15,674 nt of DNA from an uncultured Acidaminococcus sp. (GCA_905213155.1 CAJMHI010000041.1:1-15674), one strand, 5' to 3'; shown: positions 8,131 to 15,068, numbered from the stretch's first letter. Made by a program: numbers and translations. Notes: generated by a model from the letters alone, not told the origin.

Positions 8131-9479
8131 GTATTGCGTTACTAAATGAGATTGACAGCTTCGTCTGGGGGCCACCGCTATTGGTGCTGCTTGTGGGGAC
8201 GGGAGTATTTTTGTCCCTGCGGCTGGGCTTTTTGCAGGTGGCACGCCTGCCACGGGCGTTGAAACTGATTTTCAAAGCGGAAAATCAGGGCGAAGGAGAT
8301 ATTGATTCTTTTAAGGCCCTATGTACAGCTCTTGCCGCTACCGTGGGGACTGGTAATATTGTAGGAGTAGCCACCGCCGTAAAAGCTGGGGGCCCAGGAG
8401 CCATTTTCTGGATGTGGATTGCTGCTTTCTTTGGTATGGCGACCAAATATGCCGAAGGCTGTCTGGCTGTAAAATATCGTACGGTGGATGCAAACGGGCA
8501 GATTTCCGGCGGGCCTATGTATTATATTGAAAATGGGCTGGGCAAACAATATAAACCTCTTGCTGTTTTGTTTTCTGTTTTCGGCGTGCTGTGTGCCTAT
8601 TTTGGTATTGGTACCTTTGCCCAGGTTAATTCCATTGTGGAAATTACCCAGTTAAATGCAGGGATTCCCATTGTATATACGGCCGTGGCCTTAACAGCCG
8701 TGGTAGCAGCAGTTACCTTAGGCGGGCTGCAAAGTATTGCAAAAGCAGCTTCCCGGATTGTGCCGGCGATGGCTGTGATTTATCTAGTATCTACCTTTGG
8801 CTTTTTAGTGGTCTTTTGGGATAAAGTCCCCGGTGCTGTGGCAGAAATTTTTCGGGATGCCTTTCAGCCTACTGCCGCCATTGGCGGGTTTTTTGGGGCC
8901 AGCGTCCTTTTAGCCATGCGTAGCGGCGTGGCCCGTGGGGTTTTTTCCAACGAGTCGGGGCTTGGCAGCGCGCCGATTGTTGCTGCGGCCGCAAAAACAA
9001 ACTGGCCTTCTGAACAAGGGTTAGTTTCTATGACAGGAACCTTTATTGACACCATTATTATCTGTACCATGACGGGCCTGGTGGTTACTATCAGCGGGCT
9101 GTGGAAAACTGACTTAAACGGCGCGGCGCTCACCAATGCCGCCTTCCTGCAGGCCTATCCGACCTTTGGCGGCTATGTGCTCATGGTGGGACTGGTACTG
9201 TTTGCTTTTACCACTATTTTGGGGTGGAACTATTACGGAGAACGGTGCATTGAATATTTGGTGGGAACCAAGGGAATTAAACCGTACCGAATCGGGTTTA
9301 TTATTCTGGTCGCCTGCGGAGCTTTCCTGAAACTGGAAGCTATCTGGATCTTGGCAGACATTGTGAATGGGCTGATGGCTATTCCAAACTTGATTGCCCT
9401 CCTGGGGCTGTCCGGTGTTGTAGTGGCAGAAACCAAGCGTTACCAGCAATATCGAATGGAGCAGGCAAATAAGAAATGA
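8127..9479 (+). CDS. Sodium:alanine/glycine symporter family protein (AGCS)
   Basis: Inner-membrane amino-acid:sodium cotransporter of the alanine or glycine:cation symporter family; 450 residues, a normal length, with about ten or eleven hydrophobic helices. The substrate and ion-site motif ATVGTGNIVGVA is at residues 71-82. The family signature GGPGAIFWMWIAAFFG is at 88-103, ISGGPMYYIENGLG at 126-139, and GVFSNESGLGSAPI at 271-284. The ATG overlaps the stop of the upstream ABC transporter (ATGA at 8127-8130), and a GGGGAG site lies inside the ABC reading frame. Alanine, glycine or glutamine are typical family substrates; which one applies is not visible. The family is not usually paired with an SbmA-type ABC transporter. 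Confidence 0.94.
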   Translation: MSIALLNEIDSFVWGPPLLVLLVGTGVFLSLRLGFLQVARLPRALKLIFKAENQGEGDIDSFKALCTALAATVGTGNIVGVATAVKAGGPGAIFWMWIAAFFGMATKYAEGCLAVKYRTVDANGQISGGPMYYIENGLGKQYKPLAVLFSVFGVLCAYFGIGTFAQVNSIVEITQLNAGIPIVYTAVALTAVVAAVTLGGLQSIAKAASRIVPAMAVIYLVSTFGFLVVFWDKVPGAVAEIFRDAFQPTAAIGGFFGASVLLAMRSGVARGVFSNESGLGSAPIVAAAAKTNWPSEQGLVSMTGTFIDTIIICTMTGLVVTISGLWKTDLNGAALTNAAFLQAYPTFGGYVLMVGLVLFAFTTILGWNYYGERCIEYLVGTKGIKPYRIGFIILVACGAFLKLEAIWILADIVNGLMAIPNLIALLGLSGVVVAETKRYQQYRMEQANKK

Positions 9480-9484
9480 TGCGT

Positions 9485-9511
9485 AAAAAGGGTGCTTAGG
9501 CACTCTTTTTT
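9485..9511 (+). terminator. Rho-independent terminator of the ABC-symporter operon
   Basis: GTGC (9492-9495) and GCAC (9500-9503) enclose a TTAG loop. A G-T wobble, a G-C pair and a run of A/T pairs extend the stem, with six T residues on the 3' side. The A-run on the 5' side means it could also act in the opposite direction. Confidence 0.85.
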
Positions 9512-9525
9512 ACTATTGCGTATAA

Positions 9526-9554
9526 TTGTCAAGAATGGGAGAAAATAGTATAAT
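9526..9554 (+). promoter_or_regulatory. Promoter of the flavodiiron protein gene
   Basis: TTGTCA (9526-9531), a 17-base spacer and TATAAT (9549-9554), one base from full consensus in the -35 box. It is located right after the preceding terminator. Confidence 0.8.
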
Positions 9555-9580
9555 GAAGGTGCTATTGAACTGTAACTGAA

Positions 9581-9585
9581 AGGAG
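9581..9585 (+). promoter_or_regulatory. Ribosome binding site that fixes the flavodiiron start
   Basis: AGGAG lies 7 bases before the ATG at 9593. An in-frame ATG at 9587 would leave a gap of only one base, so 9593 is the better start. Confidence 0.75.
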
Positions 9586-9592
9586 TATGGCA

Positions 9593-10774
9593 ATGAAACC
9601 TAGAACAGTTGTGGATGCTATCTTTGAAGTCGGGATTCGGGACTGGACACAGGAAATCTTTCACGGTTTTAGTACCCCTAGGGGGATTACCTATAATTCT
9701 TACTTGATCCTGGATGAAAAAATCACGCTGATTGATGGAGTAAAGGCTCCTTTTACGGGGGAGCAACTTTGGAATATCCGGAATATTGTTGATCCCGCAA
9801 AAATTGAATACATTGTTGTCAATCACGTGGAACCTGACCATTCTGGAAGCTTGCCAGCACTAGCCAAAGCTTGCCCCAATGCTACGTTTTTTATTACGGC
9901 ACAGGGTGCCAATGAGATCAAGGAACATTATGGGGACGTATTCAACCTAAAAGTTGTAAAAGCAGGGGATACGCTTTCTTTGGGAAAACGGTCTCTGGCT
10001 TTCCAACCGGTGCCCATGCTGCACTGGCCGGATTCTATGGTAACCTATTGTCCGGAAGAAGGAATTTTATTTTCCAGTGATGCTTTTGGACAACATTTGT
10101 GCTGCAGCAAATTGTTTGATGATGAAACCGATGTGGAAGATATGTATTTTGAAGCACAGCGGTATTTTGCCAATATTTTGCTGCCCTATCGGAAACTGGT
10201 TCCCAAAACAGTCGATACAGTGCGGGCGTTAGCTCCTAAAATGATTGCTCCCGGACATGGCTGCATTTGGCGCAGTCATGTTAAGGACATCCTGAACAAA
10301 TATGATTCCTGGGGCAAAGGCGAGGTACTGAACCGGATTATTGTGGTGTTTGATACCATGTGGGGCGGCACCCAGACCATGGCACGCGCTATCGTACAAG
10401 GCATTACCGCACAGGGCATGCGGGTCAAATTGTATCGCTACAATGCAACCCAGGAGGCCAATATTCTGAGTGATATTTTGACGGCGAAAGCGGTCCTGAT
10501 TGGCTCTCCTACCCAAAACTCTGGAATGATGCCCACCATCGGGGGCTTTTTGACCTATTTGAAAGGCTTGAAACCTACGGGGAAAAAAGCGGCGGCTTTT
10601 GGCACCTATGGGTGGAACGGCGGTGCTGAAAAAGCAATTGAAGCGATGATCCAGGAAGCCGGCATGGATCTATTGCCTGGGTATACGGTAAAATGGCGCC
10701 CTCTGCCGGAAGAAATCAAGGCTGCGGAAAATTTTGGCTATGAATTTGCAGAAAAAGTCAGCAAAGGGGAATAA
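9593..10774 (+). CDS. fprA: A-type flavodiiron protein (FprA family)
   Basis: Cytoplasmic flavodiiron protein that in anaerobes reduces O2 to water and/or NO to N2O, taking electrons from rubredoxin or a similar donor; 393 residues. The N-terminal metallo-beta-lactamase-like domain carries the diiron ligands H78-x-E80-x-D82-H83 in NHVEPDHSGSLP, then H144 (PMLHWPD), D163 (FSSDAFG) and H222 (APGHG). The C-terminal flavodoxin domain starts near 248. Its FMN phosphate loop is FDTMWGGTQTMA (253-264), followed by IGSPTQNSGMMP (303-314) and GTYGWNGGAEK (337-347). All expected ligands are present, and there is no extra rubredoxin or flavin-reductase domain, hence class A. It has its own promoter. rlmB appears to begin inside its last codons, which is unusual company. 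Whether O2 or NO is the main substrate cannot be decided from sequence. Confidence 0.93.
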   Translation: MKPRTVVDAIFEVGIRDWTQEIFHGFSTPRGITYNSYLILDEKITLIDGVKAPFTGEQLWNIRNIVDPAKIEYIVVNHVEPDHSGSLPALAKACPNATFFITAQGANEIKEHYGDVFNLKVVKAGDTLSLGKRSLAFQPVPMLHWPDSMVTYCPEEGILFSSDAFGQHLCCSKLFDDETDVEDMYFEAQRYFANILLPYRKLVPKTVDTVRALAPKMIAPGHGCIWRSHVKDILNKYDSWGKGEVLNRIIVVFDTMWGGTQTMARAIVQGITAQGMRVKLYRYNATQEANILSDILTAKAVLIGSPTQNSGMMPTIGGFLTYLKGLKPTGKKAAAFGTYGWNGGAEKAIEAMIQEAGMDLLPGYTVKWRPLPEEIKAAENFGYEFAEKVSKGE

Positions 10775-11582
10775 CCCCGTAAAACGGGGAAAAGGTGTTG
10801 CTACCACAGGCAACACCTTCTCTATATCGGATGAAAATAAGAGTAACTGGATTGTAGGGCGCAATGCGGTGCGAGAAGCCTTTAGAGGCTCGCGCAGCCT
10901 GCGGCAGCTATGGGTGCAGGAAGCGGCTCACGGAGAAAGCCTGGAAGAGATTATCACCTTGGCAGAGCAAAGCAGCGTTCCCGTAATGTATGTTACGAAG
11001 GAAACCCTGGACGATCTTTCCTCGGGTGTGCGCCATCAGGGTGTTGCCGTTGAGGGAAAACCAGTTGCTTTTCAGGATTTGGATGACGTGCTTTCTCGCG
11101 TGAAAAAAACTGGTGCAGTACCGCTTTTGCTGCTGCTGGATGAACTGCAGGACCCGCAAAATGTGGGAGCTCTCTTGCGGACGGCCAATGCTGCCGGCGT
11201 ACACGGCGTCCTGCTACCTTCTCGCCGCAGCTGTCCATTAAACAGTGTGGTGGCAAAAATTTCTGCTGGTGCTGTGGAACATGTACCCGTTATCCAGATT
11301 GGCAACATCCCCCACACGCTGCAAGAACTGAAAAAACGGGGCTTTTGGGTTGTAGGTGCCGATATGGACGGTCGTGACTTATTTTTTGATGCGGACCTGT
11401 CCGGTCCCTTGGTGCTGGTCGTGGGAGCAGAAGGCAAGGGCTTGGGAAGACTGGTTAAGGAAAACTGTGATTTCCTTGTGCGGATCCCCATGTTGGGGCA
11501 GGTGCAGAGCCTGAATGCCTCTGTGGCCGGGGGAATTCTGCTTTACGATATTGTACGCCAACGTCTTCAAAAGGCTAGATGA
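10740..11582 (+). CDS. rlmB: 23S rRNA 2'-O-methyltransferase RlmB (TrmH/SpoU family)
   Basis: SPOUT-class methyltransferase expected to methylate a guanosine ribose (G2251 in E. coli numbering) of 23S rRNA using S-adenosylmethionine. From the ATG at 10740 it has 280 residues. A substrate-binding domain begins at WIVGRNAVREA (37-47). SPOUT motif 1 is DPQNVGALLRTANAAG (138-153, key N141 and R147). Motif 2 is LVLVVGAEGKGLG (224-236), and motif 3 is QSLNASVAGGILLYD (256-270, N259). The start is uncertain. ATG 10740 or TTG 10734 would overlap fprA by about 35-41 bases, neither has a good ribosome binding site, and residues 1-35 are a basic low-complexity extension encoded across two stem-loops. 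No in-frame ATG, GTG or TTG occurs between there and the conserved GRNAV. sigH follows at 26 bases, as in the usual Firmicute order but without yacP. Confidence 0.9.
   Translation: MNLQKKSAKGNNPVKRGKGVATTGNTFSISDENKSNWIVGRNAVREAFRGSRSLRQLWVQEAAHGESLEEIITLAEQSSVPVMYVTKETLDDLSSGVRHQGVAVEGKPVAFQDLDDVLSRVKKTGAVPLLLLLDELQDPQNVGALLRTANAAGVHGVLLPSRRSCPLNSVVAKISAGAVEHVPVIQIGNIPHTLQELKKRGFWVVGADMDGRDLFFDADLSGPLVLVVGAEGKGLGRLVKENCDFLVRIPMLGQVQSLNASVAGGILLYDIVRQRLQKAR
10775..10819 (+). other. Two tandem stem-loops directly after the fprA stop codon
   Basis: The first stem is CCCCGT (10775-10780) with ACGGGG (10784-10789), loop AAA, beginning on the base after the stop. The second is a perfect 10-bp stem, AAGGTGTTGC (10792-10801) with GCAACACCTT (10810-10819), loop 8 bases. 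The following CTCTATAT is a poor T-tract, so this is at best a weak or decayed terminator of fprA. Both lie inside the apparent rlmB coding sequence. Confidence 0.6.
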
Positions 11583-11594
11583 AACCATAATTAC

Positions 11595-11600
11595 AGGAGG
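11595..11600 (+). promoter_or_regulatory. Ribosome binding site that fixes the sigH start
   Basis: AGGAGG lies 8 bases before the GTG at 11609. The longer frame would begin at a GTG at 11600 that is part of this site itself, so 11609 is the start. Confidence 0.85.
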
Positions 11601-11608
11601 TGACGGCT

Positions 11609-12313
11609 GTGATTGAAGCCCAAACGGAAACTAACAGATACGCCACCTTGCCCGATGAGGCATTGATTGAGAAAATCCGCAAGGATAATGACTGCCGGGC
11701 GCAGGATTACCTGCTGGAGAAATATAAAAAATTCGTAAAAATTAAAGCCAGCTGTTATTTCTTGATTGGAGCAGAACGGGAGGATATCATCCAGGAGGGA
11801 ATGATTGGGCTGTTTAAGGCTATCCGGGATTACCGCTCTGACAAAGAAGCCTCGTTTAAAGTCTTTGCCGAACTCTGCGTTAACCGGCAGATTATCTCTG
11901 CGATAAAAAGCGCTACCCGGCAAAAACATAAACCCTTAAATGGCTATGTATCCCTGGATAAACCGGTATTTGAAGACGGGAAAGAGCGTACGCTGCTGGA
12001 TATGCTGGGGGGAGGTGGCATCAACCCGGAAGACCTCTTGGTGGATCAGGAAGCCTTTGCGGATATCGAAAAAAATGTCAGCGCCATGCTAAGCCCTTTA
12101 GAATGGGACGTGCTGCGTAAATATCTGGAAGGTAAATCGTATCAGGAAATTTCCAGCGCATTGGAGCGAAGCAGTAAGTCCATTGATAATGCGCTCCAAC
12201 GGGTTAAGCGGAAATTGGAGAAGTTTCTGGCCAGCCGCTCTCGGGAGCTGGATCTTTCAACGTTAAACAAGGGCCTTTTATTGATGGCGGCCAAAGCTGG
12301 ATTCAAAAAATGA
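11609..12313 (+). CDS. sigH: RNA polymerase sigma factor SigH (sigma-30 / Spo0H family)
   Basis: Alternative sigma factor directing RNA polymerase to a subset of promoters; in Bacillus it controls competence and entry to sporulation. The protein has 234 residues. Sigma region 2 spans about 38-105: YLLEKYKKFVKIKASCYF, then the core-binding and -10 helices EDIIQEGMIGLFKAIRDY (58-75) and AELCVNRQIISAIKSATRQKH (87-107). Region 4 (about 161-207) has a helix-turn-helix, YLEGKSYQEISSALERSSKSIDNA, followed by LQRVKRKLEKFL. The match to Bacillus SigH is close throughout, including ATRQKH and SIDNALQRVKRKLEK. A tail of about 25 residues (210-234, ending in KAGFKK) goes beyond the usual end. No promoter is seen in the 26-base gap after rlmB, so it is probably cotranscribed. 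Its role in this lineage, which may not sporulate, is unknown. Confidence 0.93.
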   Translation: MIEAQTETNRYATLPDEALIEKIRKDNDCRAQDYLLEKYKKFVKIKASCYFLIGAEREDIIQEGMIGLFKAIRDYRSDKEASFKVFAELCVNRQIISAIKSATRQKHKPLNGYVSLDKPVFEDGKERTLLDMLGGGGINPEDLLVDQEAFADIEKNVSAMLSPLEWDVLRKYLEGKSYQEISSALERSSKSIDNALQRVKRKLEKFLASRSRELDLSTLNKGLLLMAAKAGFKK

Positions 12314-12328
12314 TATGACAAAGTTTTG

Positions 12329-12337
12329 TGATATACT
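12329..12337 (+). promoter_or_regulatory. Possible extended -10 promoter for the P-loop gene and pfkA
   Basis: TGA followed by TATACT (12332-12337) matches an extended -10 element 16 bases after the sigH stop. No -35 hexamer fits at 17 bases. It would give a leader of about 140 bases containing a palindrome. Confidence 0.4.
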
Positions 12338-12395
12338 GCTTATTTTGTAACAATTCATTGGGTGCTATTTTGCCTTTGAAAGAAAAAAAGAAAGT

Positions 12396-12415
12396 TTGCA
12401 GGAATTTACCTGCAA
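12396..12415. repeat. Perfect inverted repeat in the leader of the P-loop gene
   Basis: TTGCAGG (12396-12402), a 6-base AATTTA centre, and CCTGCAA (12409-12415). There is no T-run after it, so it is not a terminator. The symmetry and length suit either a repressor operator or an RNA hairpin 67 bases before the next start codon. Confidence 0.6.
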
Positions 12416-12481
12416 GAGCACGAAATAAAATAATATCCAAACAGGTTCGATCAATCTGATAGGAGCAGGAGGGCGATAGAG

Positions 12482-12943
12482 ATGAGTCAATTAGACGAAT
12501 TTATGAAGCAGGCAGAAGCGGTAGGGGCAAAGGAAGAAAAAGTCCTGGTGGTTACGGGCAAACCTGGTAGTGGGAAAAGCAAACTGCTCCGGGAAGCAGC
12601 GGAAAACCAGGGCTGGGATTATGTGGATGCTCGTCTGCTGATTACAGAAGAATTTCTACGGCTTCTGCCCAGCGAGAGAAAAGAAAAGGCACCTGAATTA
12701 TTTGTGGAAGGACTGTCCGGCCATAAAGGCGACGTGATCATGCTGGATCGGGTACAGACTTTGTTTGTGCCAGTATTCAATATTGATCCTAAGGCCGTAA
12801 TTGATGCACTGGGCAAGGTTTATACCATTGTATTGGCTTGGCCGGGATATGTGAGCGACGGTTTGTTGTGCTATGATAAGTTTGATGGTACGGAATCCAT
12901 TCGTATGGCAGCAGCAGATTATACGATTTGGAATATTGAATAA
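12482..12943 (+). CDS. Small P-loop NTPase resembling BrxF of BREX-3 systems
   Basis: Single-domain predicted cytoplasmic ATPase of 153 residues. Walker A is GKPGSGKS at 26-33, preceded by the beta-strand VLVVT, and Walker B is VIMLD at 85-89. The pattern after it, LDRVQTLFVPVFNIDP (88-103), TIVLAWPG (115-122), then GLLCYDKFDGTE (127-138) and DYTIWNIE (146-153), follows what I recall of BrxF, the small P-loop component of BREX-3 phage defence (LDNIE-LF-P, AWPG/AWNG, LTYA, terminal D-x-x-I). No other BREX gene (pglX, pglZ, brxC) is in the window. The ATG follows AGGAGGG (12467-12473) by 8 bases. pfkA starts 9 bases after its stop, so they are almost certainly cotranscribed. Biochemical role unknown; the BrxF link is by remembered pattern, so treat the name as a lead. 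Confidence 0.75.
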   Translation: MSQLDEFMKQAEAVGAKEEKVLVVTGKPGSGKSKLLREAAENQGWDYVDARLLITEEFLRLLPSERKEKAPELFVEGLSGHKGDVIMLDRVQTLFVPVFNIDPKAVIDALGKVYTIVLAWPGYVSDGLLCYDKFDGTESIRMAAADYTIWNIE

Positions 12944-12952
12944 GAGGCAGTA

Positions 12953-14065
12953 ATGGTGAAAGAGAAAAAAGGCACGTTGGCAGTCCTGACCGGCGGAGGG
13001 GACTGCCCTGGCCTGAATGCAGTGATTCGGGCCGTGGTAAAAACGGCGCTCCGCCGTGGCTATGCTATTTATGGCGTAAGAAATGGCTTCCATGGCCTGG
13101 TGGAAGATGATATGAAGCTGATGGGCTATGAGGACGTGTCGGGCATTTTGCCGCGGGGCGGCACCATTTTAGGAACCAACAACCGGGATAATCCGTTTCG
13201 GTTTGAGGTGGGAGAAGACCAAGACGGAAACGTCATCTATGAAGATAAACGGGACGTGGTGGTCCGGACTCTGAAAGAACATCAGATTGAAACCTTGATT
13301 GTTATCGGCGGCGATGGCAGTTTGAAAATCGCCTATGATCTCCACCGGTTTTGCGGTGTAGATGTAGTAGGGGTCCCTAAAACCATCGATAACGATCTGC
13401 CCTGTACGGAACGGACTTTTGGCTTTGATACGGCTATGGCGGTCGCAACAGATGCTCTGGATCGGCTGCATACCACGGCAGAATCCCACCACCGCGTTAT
13501 GATTTTGGAAGTCATGGGGCGCTACGCGGGGTGGATTGCCCTGCATTCCGGGATCGCTGGCGGCGCTGACGTGATTTTGATTCCGGAAATTCCCTATCAA
13601 ATTGATGCCGTGATTCGCAAAATTGAAGACCGCAGGGCAAAAGGCAAGAAGTTTTCCATTATTACCATTGCGGAAGGGGCAATTCCGGTGGGCGGAAAAC
13701 TCAGCGTGGCTAGAATCGTAAAAGGCAGTTTTGATGCCATTCGCTTAGGCGGTGCCGGAGAAAAACTGTCCCGGGAAATTGAAGCCAAAACCGGGATTGA
13801 ATCCCGCTGTACCGTGCTGGGCTATGTCCAGAGAGGGGGCACGCCCAGTGCCTTTGATAGGGTGCTCTCTACCCGTTACGGCGAAGCGGCTGTAGAAGCG
13901 GTCATGGCCGGAGAACTCAATGTAATGGTGGCCCTTCAGGCTAACCAGATTGTCCGGGTGCCGATTGAAAAGGCGGCATCGGAACCGCATAAGGTGCCGG
14001 TAGATTCCGATATTATCCGTGCAGCCCGGAACATGGGCATTTCTTTCGGGGATGAAACCGTATAA
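12953..14065 (+). CDS. pfkA: 6-phosphofructokinase (probably ATP-dependent, long bacterial type)
   Basis: Phosphorylates fructose 6-phosphate to fructose 1,6-bisphosphate, the committing step of glycolysis; 370 residues, longer than the ~320 of E. coli PfkA. The nucleotide loop is TGGGDCPGLNAVIR (13-26). The phosphoryl-donor site reads GGDGS (119-123), where Gly after Asp favours ATP; PPi enzymes usually have GGDD. The catalytic segment is PKTIDND (142-148, D146 the base) with Lys where E. coli has Gly, a trait of PPi and group III enzymes. Sugar-phosphate residues lie in EVMGRYAGWIAL (186-197) and GYVQRGGTPSAFDR (290-303). The signature is thus mixed: ATP preferred, PPi use not excluded. The ATG lies 9 bases after the P-loop gene with a weak AGAGG site, suggesting coupling. 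A strong terminator ends the unit. Confidence 0.93.
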   Translation: MVKEKKGTLAVLTGGGDCPGLNAVIRAVVKTALRRGYAIYGVRNGFHGLVEDDMKLMGYEDVSGILPRGGTILGTNNRDNPFRFEVGEDQDGNVIYEDKRDVVVRTLKEHQIETLIVIGGDGSLKIAYDLHRFCGVDVVGVPKTIDNDLPCTERTFGFDTAMAVATDALDRLHTTAESHHRVMILEVMGRYAGWIALHSGIAGGADVILIPEIPYQIDAVIRKIEDRRAKGKKFSIITIAEGAIPVGGKLSVARIVKGSFDAIRLGGAGEKLSREIEAKTGIESRCTVLGYVQRGGTPSAFDRVLSTRYGEAAVEAVMAGELNVMVALQANQIVRVPIEKAASEPHKVPVDSDIIRAARNMGISFGDETV

Positions 14066-14083
14066 GCCTGACTCAGCATTTAT

Positions 14084-14144
14084 AAAGGAAATCATAAGTT
14101 TTCATTACTAAATGGGAAAACTTTATGATTTTCCTTTTTTTTTT
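14084..14144 (+). terminator. Long rho-independent terminator after pfkA
   Basis: A stem of about 19 base pairs with two single-base bulges joins 14085-14103 to 14116-14136. The loop is 12 bases, and the T-run continues to ten residues. The stem is mostly A/T with GG/CC near the base. Confidence 0.9.
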
Positions 14145-14157
14145 GCGCTAAATACCA

Positions 14158-14163
14158 TATAAT
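14158..14163 (+). promoter_or_regulatory. -10-like box upstream of uppP
   Basis: TATAAT about 63 bases before the GTG start. The -35 position falls in the T-run of the preceding terminator (TTTTTT at 14135-14140, 17-base spacing), so the promoter would be weak or activator-dependent. Confidence 0.45.
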
Positions 14164-14211
14164 GGTCTGGCTGTATAAAGCGTATCTCGAAAACTTGTGT
14201 TGCAGAAAACG

Positions 14212-14217
14212 AAGGAG
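14212..14217 (+). promoter_or_regulatory. Ribosome binding site that fixes the uppP start
   Basis: AAGGAG lies 8 bases before the GTG at 14226. The in-frame GTG at 14217 overlaps this site, so the shorter protein is favoured. Confidence 0.8.
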
Positions 14218-14225
14218 TGAGCAGA

Positions 14226-15029
14226 GTGAGCGAAAATCTCATTGCGGTGCTGCTGGGGATTGTGGAAGGGCTTACAGAATTTCTACCGGTATCTTCCACC
14301 GGACATATGATTATTGTGGGGCATTTGATCGGGTTCCAGGGCGAGCTGGCTAAAATTTTTGAGGTAGTCATCCAGCTGGGGGCTATTTTGGCCGTCCTGG
14401 TGCTGTATAAAAAGCGGTTTGCCCGTTTCTTTACAAAAGGGGGTTGGCGATTAGGCCATGGGCTGACCGGCTTTCATGTGGCGGCAGGGTGTGTCCCGAC
14501 CATGGCATTTGCTCTTTTGGTTCATAAATTTATCCAACAGTACCTGTTTTCTCCTGCTACGGTGGCAGTGGGTCTAGTCCTGGGCGCCATTCTTATGATC
14601 GTTGCAGAACATAAAATCAAAGGGCATGAACAGGAGCTGGTCCAGGATGTGGACCATATTAGTCTGAAACAAGCCCTTTATATTGGCTTTTTCCAGTTCC
14701 TTTCTCTGTGGCCGGGGTTTTCCCGCAGTGGTTCTACCATGGGTGGCGCTCTTTTAGTCGGCGTGAACCGAAAAGCCGGTGCCGATTTTACCTTTATTAT
14801 GGCACTGCCCATTATGGTGGCTGCCTGCCTGTATGAGCTGGTAAAAAATCTTGCGGCACTGTCTGGCAATGATCTGGTGGTACTGGCCATTGGCTTTATT
14901 ACAGCTTTTATCGTGGGCTATTTGTCCATCGTCTGGTTTATGAAGTTCTTGCAGCGTTCCACGCTGACATCTTTTGGCGTGTACCGGATTTTTTTGGCTG
15001 TGGTTACGGTGTGGTTCTTCTATCTTTAA
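14226..15029 (+). CDS. uppP: Undecaprenyl-diphosphatase (UppP/BacA family)
   Basis: Integral membrane phosphatase that converts undecaprenyl diphosphate to the monophosphate carrier lipid for peptidoglycan and other envelope polymers; its overproduction gives bacitracin resistance in other bacteria. The protein has 267 residues and about eight membrane helices. The first catalytic motif is EGLTEFLPVSSTGHMIIV (14-31), with E14, E18, S23, S24 and H27. The second is PGFSRSGSTMGGALL (163-177), with R167 as the phosphate-binding arginine. All key residues are present and the length is normal for the family. The gene stands alone between the pfkA terminator and the tRNA operon promoter. It is unrelated to the SbmA/BacA-type transporter at 6367 despite the shared old name BacA. 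Confidence 0.95.
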   Translation: MSENLIAVLLGIVEGLTEFLPVSSTGHMIIVGHLIGFQGELAKIFEVVIQLGAILAVLVLYKKRFARFFTKGGWRLGHGLTGFHVAAGCVPTMAFALLVHKFIQQYLFSPATVAVGLVLGAILMIVAEHKIKGHEQELVQDVDHISLKQALYIGFFQFLSLWPGFSRSGSTMGGALLVGVNRKAGADFTFIMALPIMVAACLYELVKNLAALSGNDLVVLAIGFITAFIVGYLSIVWFMKFLQRSTLTSFGVYRIFLAVVTVWFFYL

Positions 15030-15048
15030 GAAGAGTGCAACCTCTTTT
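15029..15048 (+). terminator. Weak possible terminator after uppP
   Basis: AAGAG (15031-15035) pairs with CTCTT (15042-15046), extended by a wobble and an A-T pair, with a 6-base loop and only four T residues in its 3' arm. Thermodynamically marginal. Confidence 0.3.
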
Positions 15049-15068
15049 ACAGTTCGAAGAAAAACATG

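Noticed and set aside
12376..12459. Possible small basic peptide in the leader of the P-loop gene, starting near a TTG
   Set aside because: There is no ribosome binding site or preferred start codon, and the sequence is explained by the palindrome and A-rich leader.
12482..12943. A full BREX or other defence island
   Set aside because: Only the small P-loop protein is present; flanking genes are housekeeping (sigH, pfkA), with no methylase, nuclease, PglZ or integrase.
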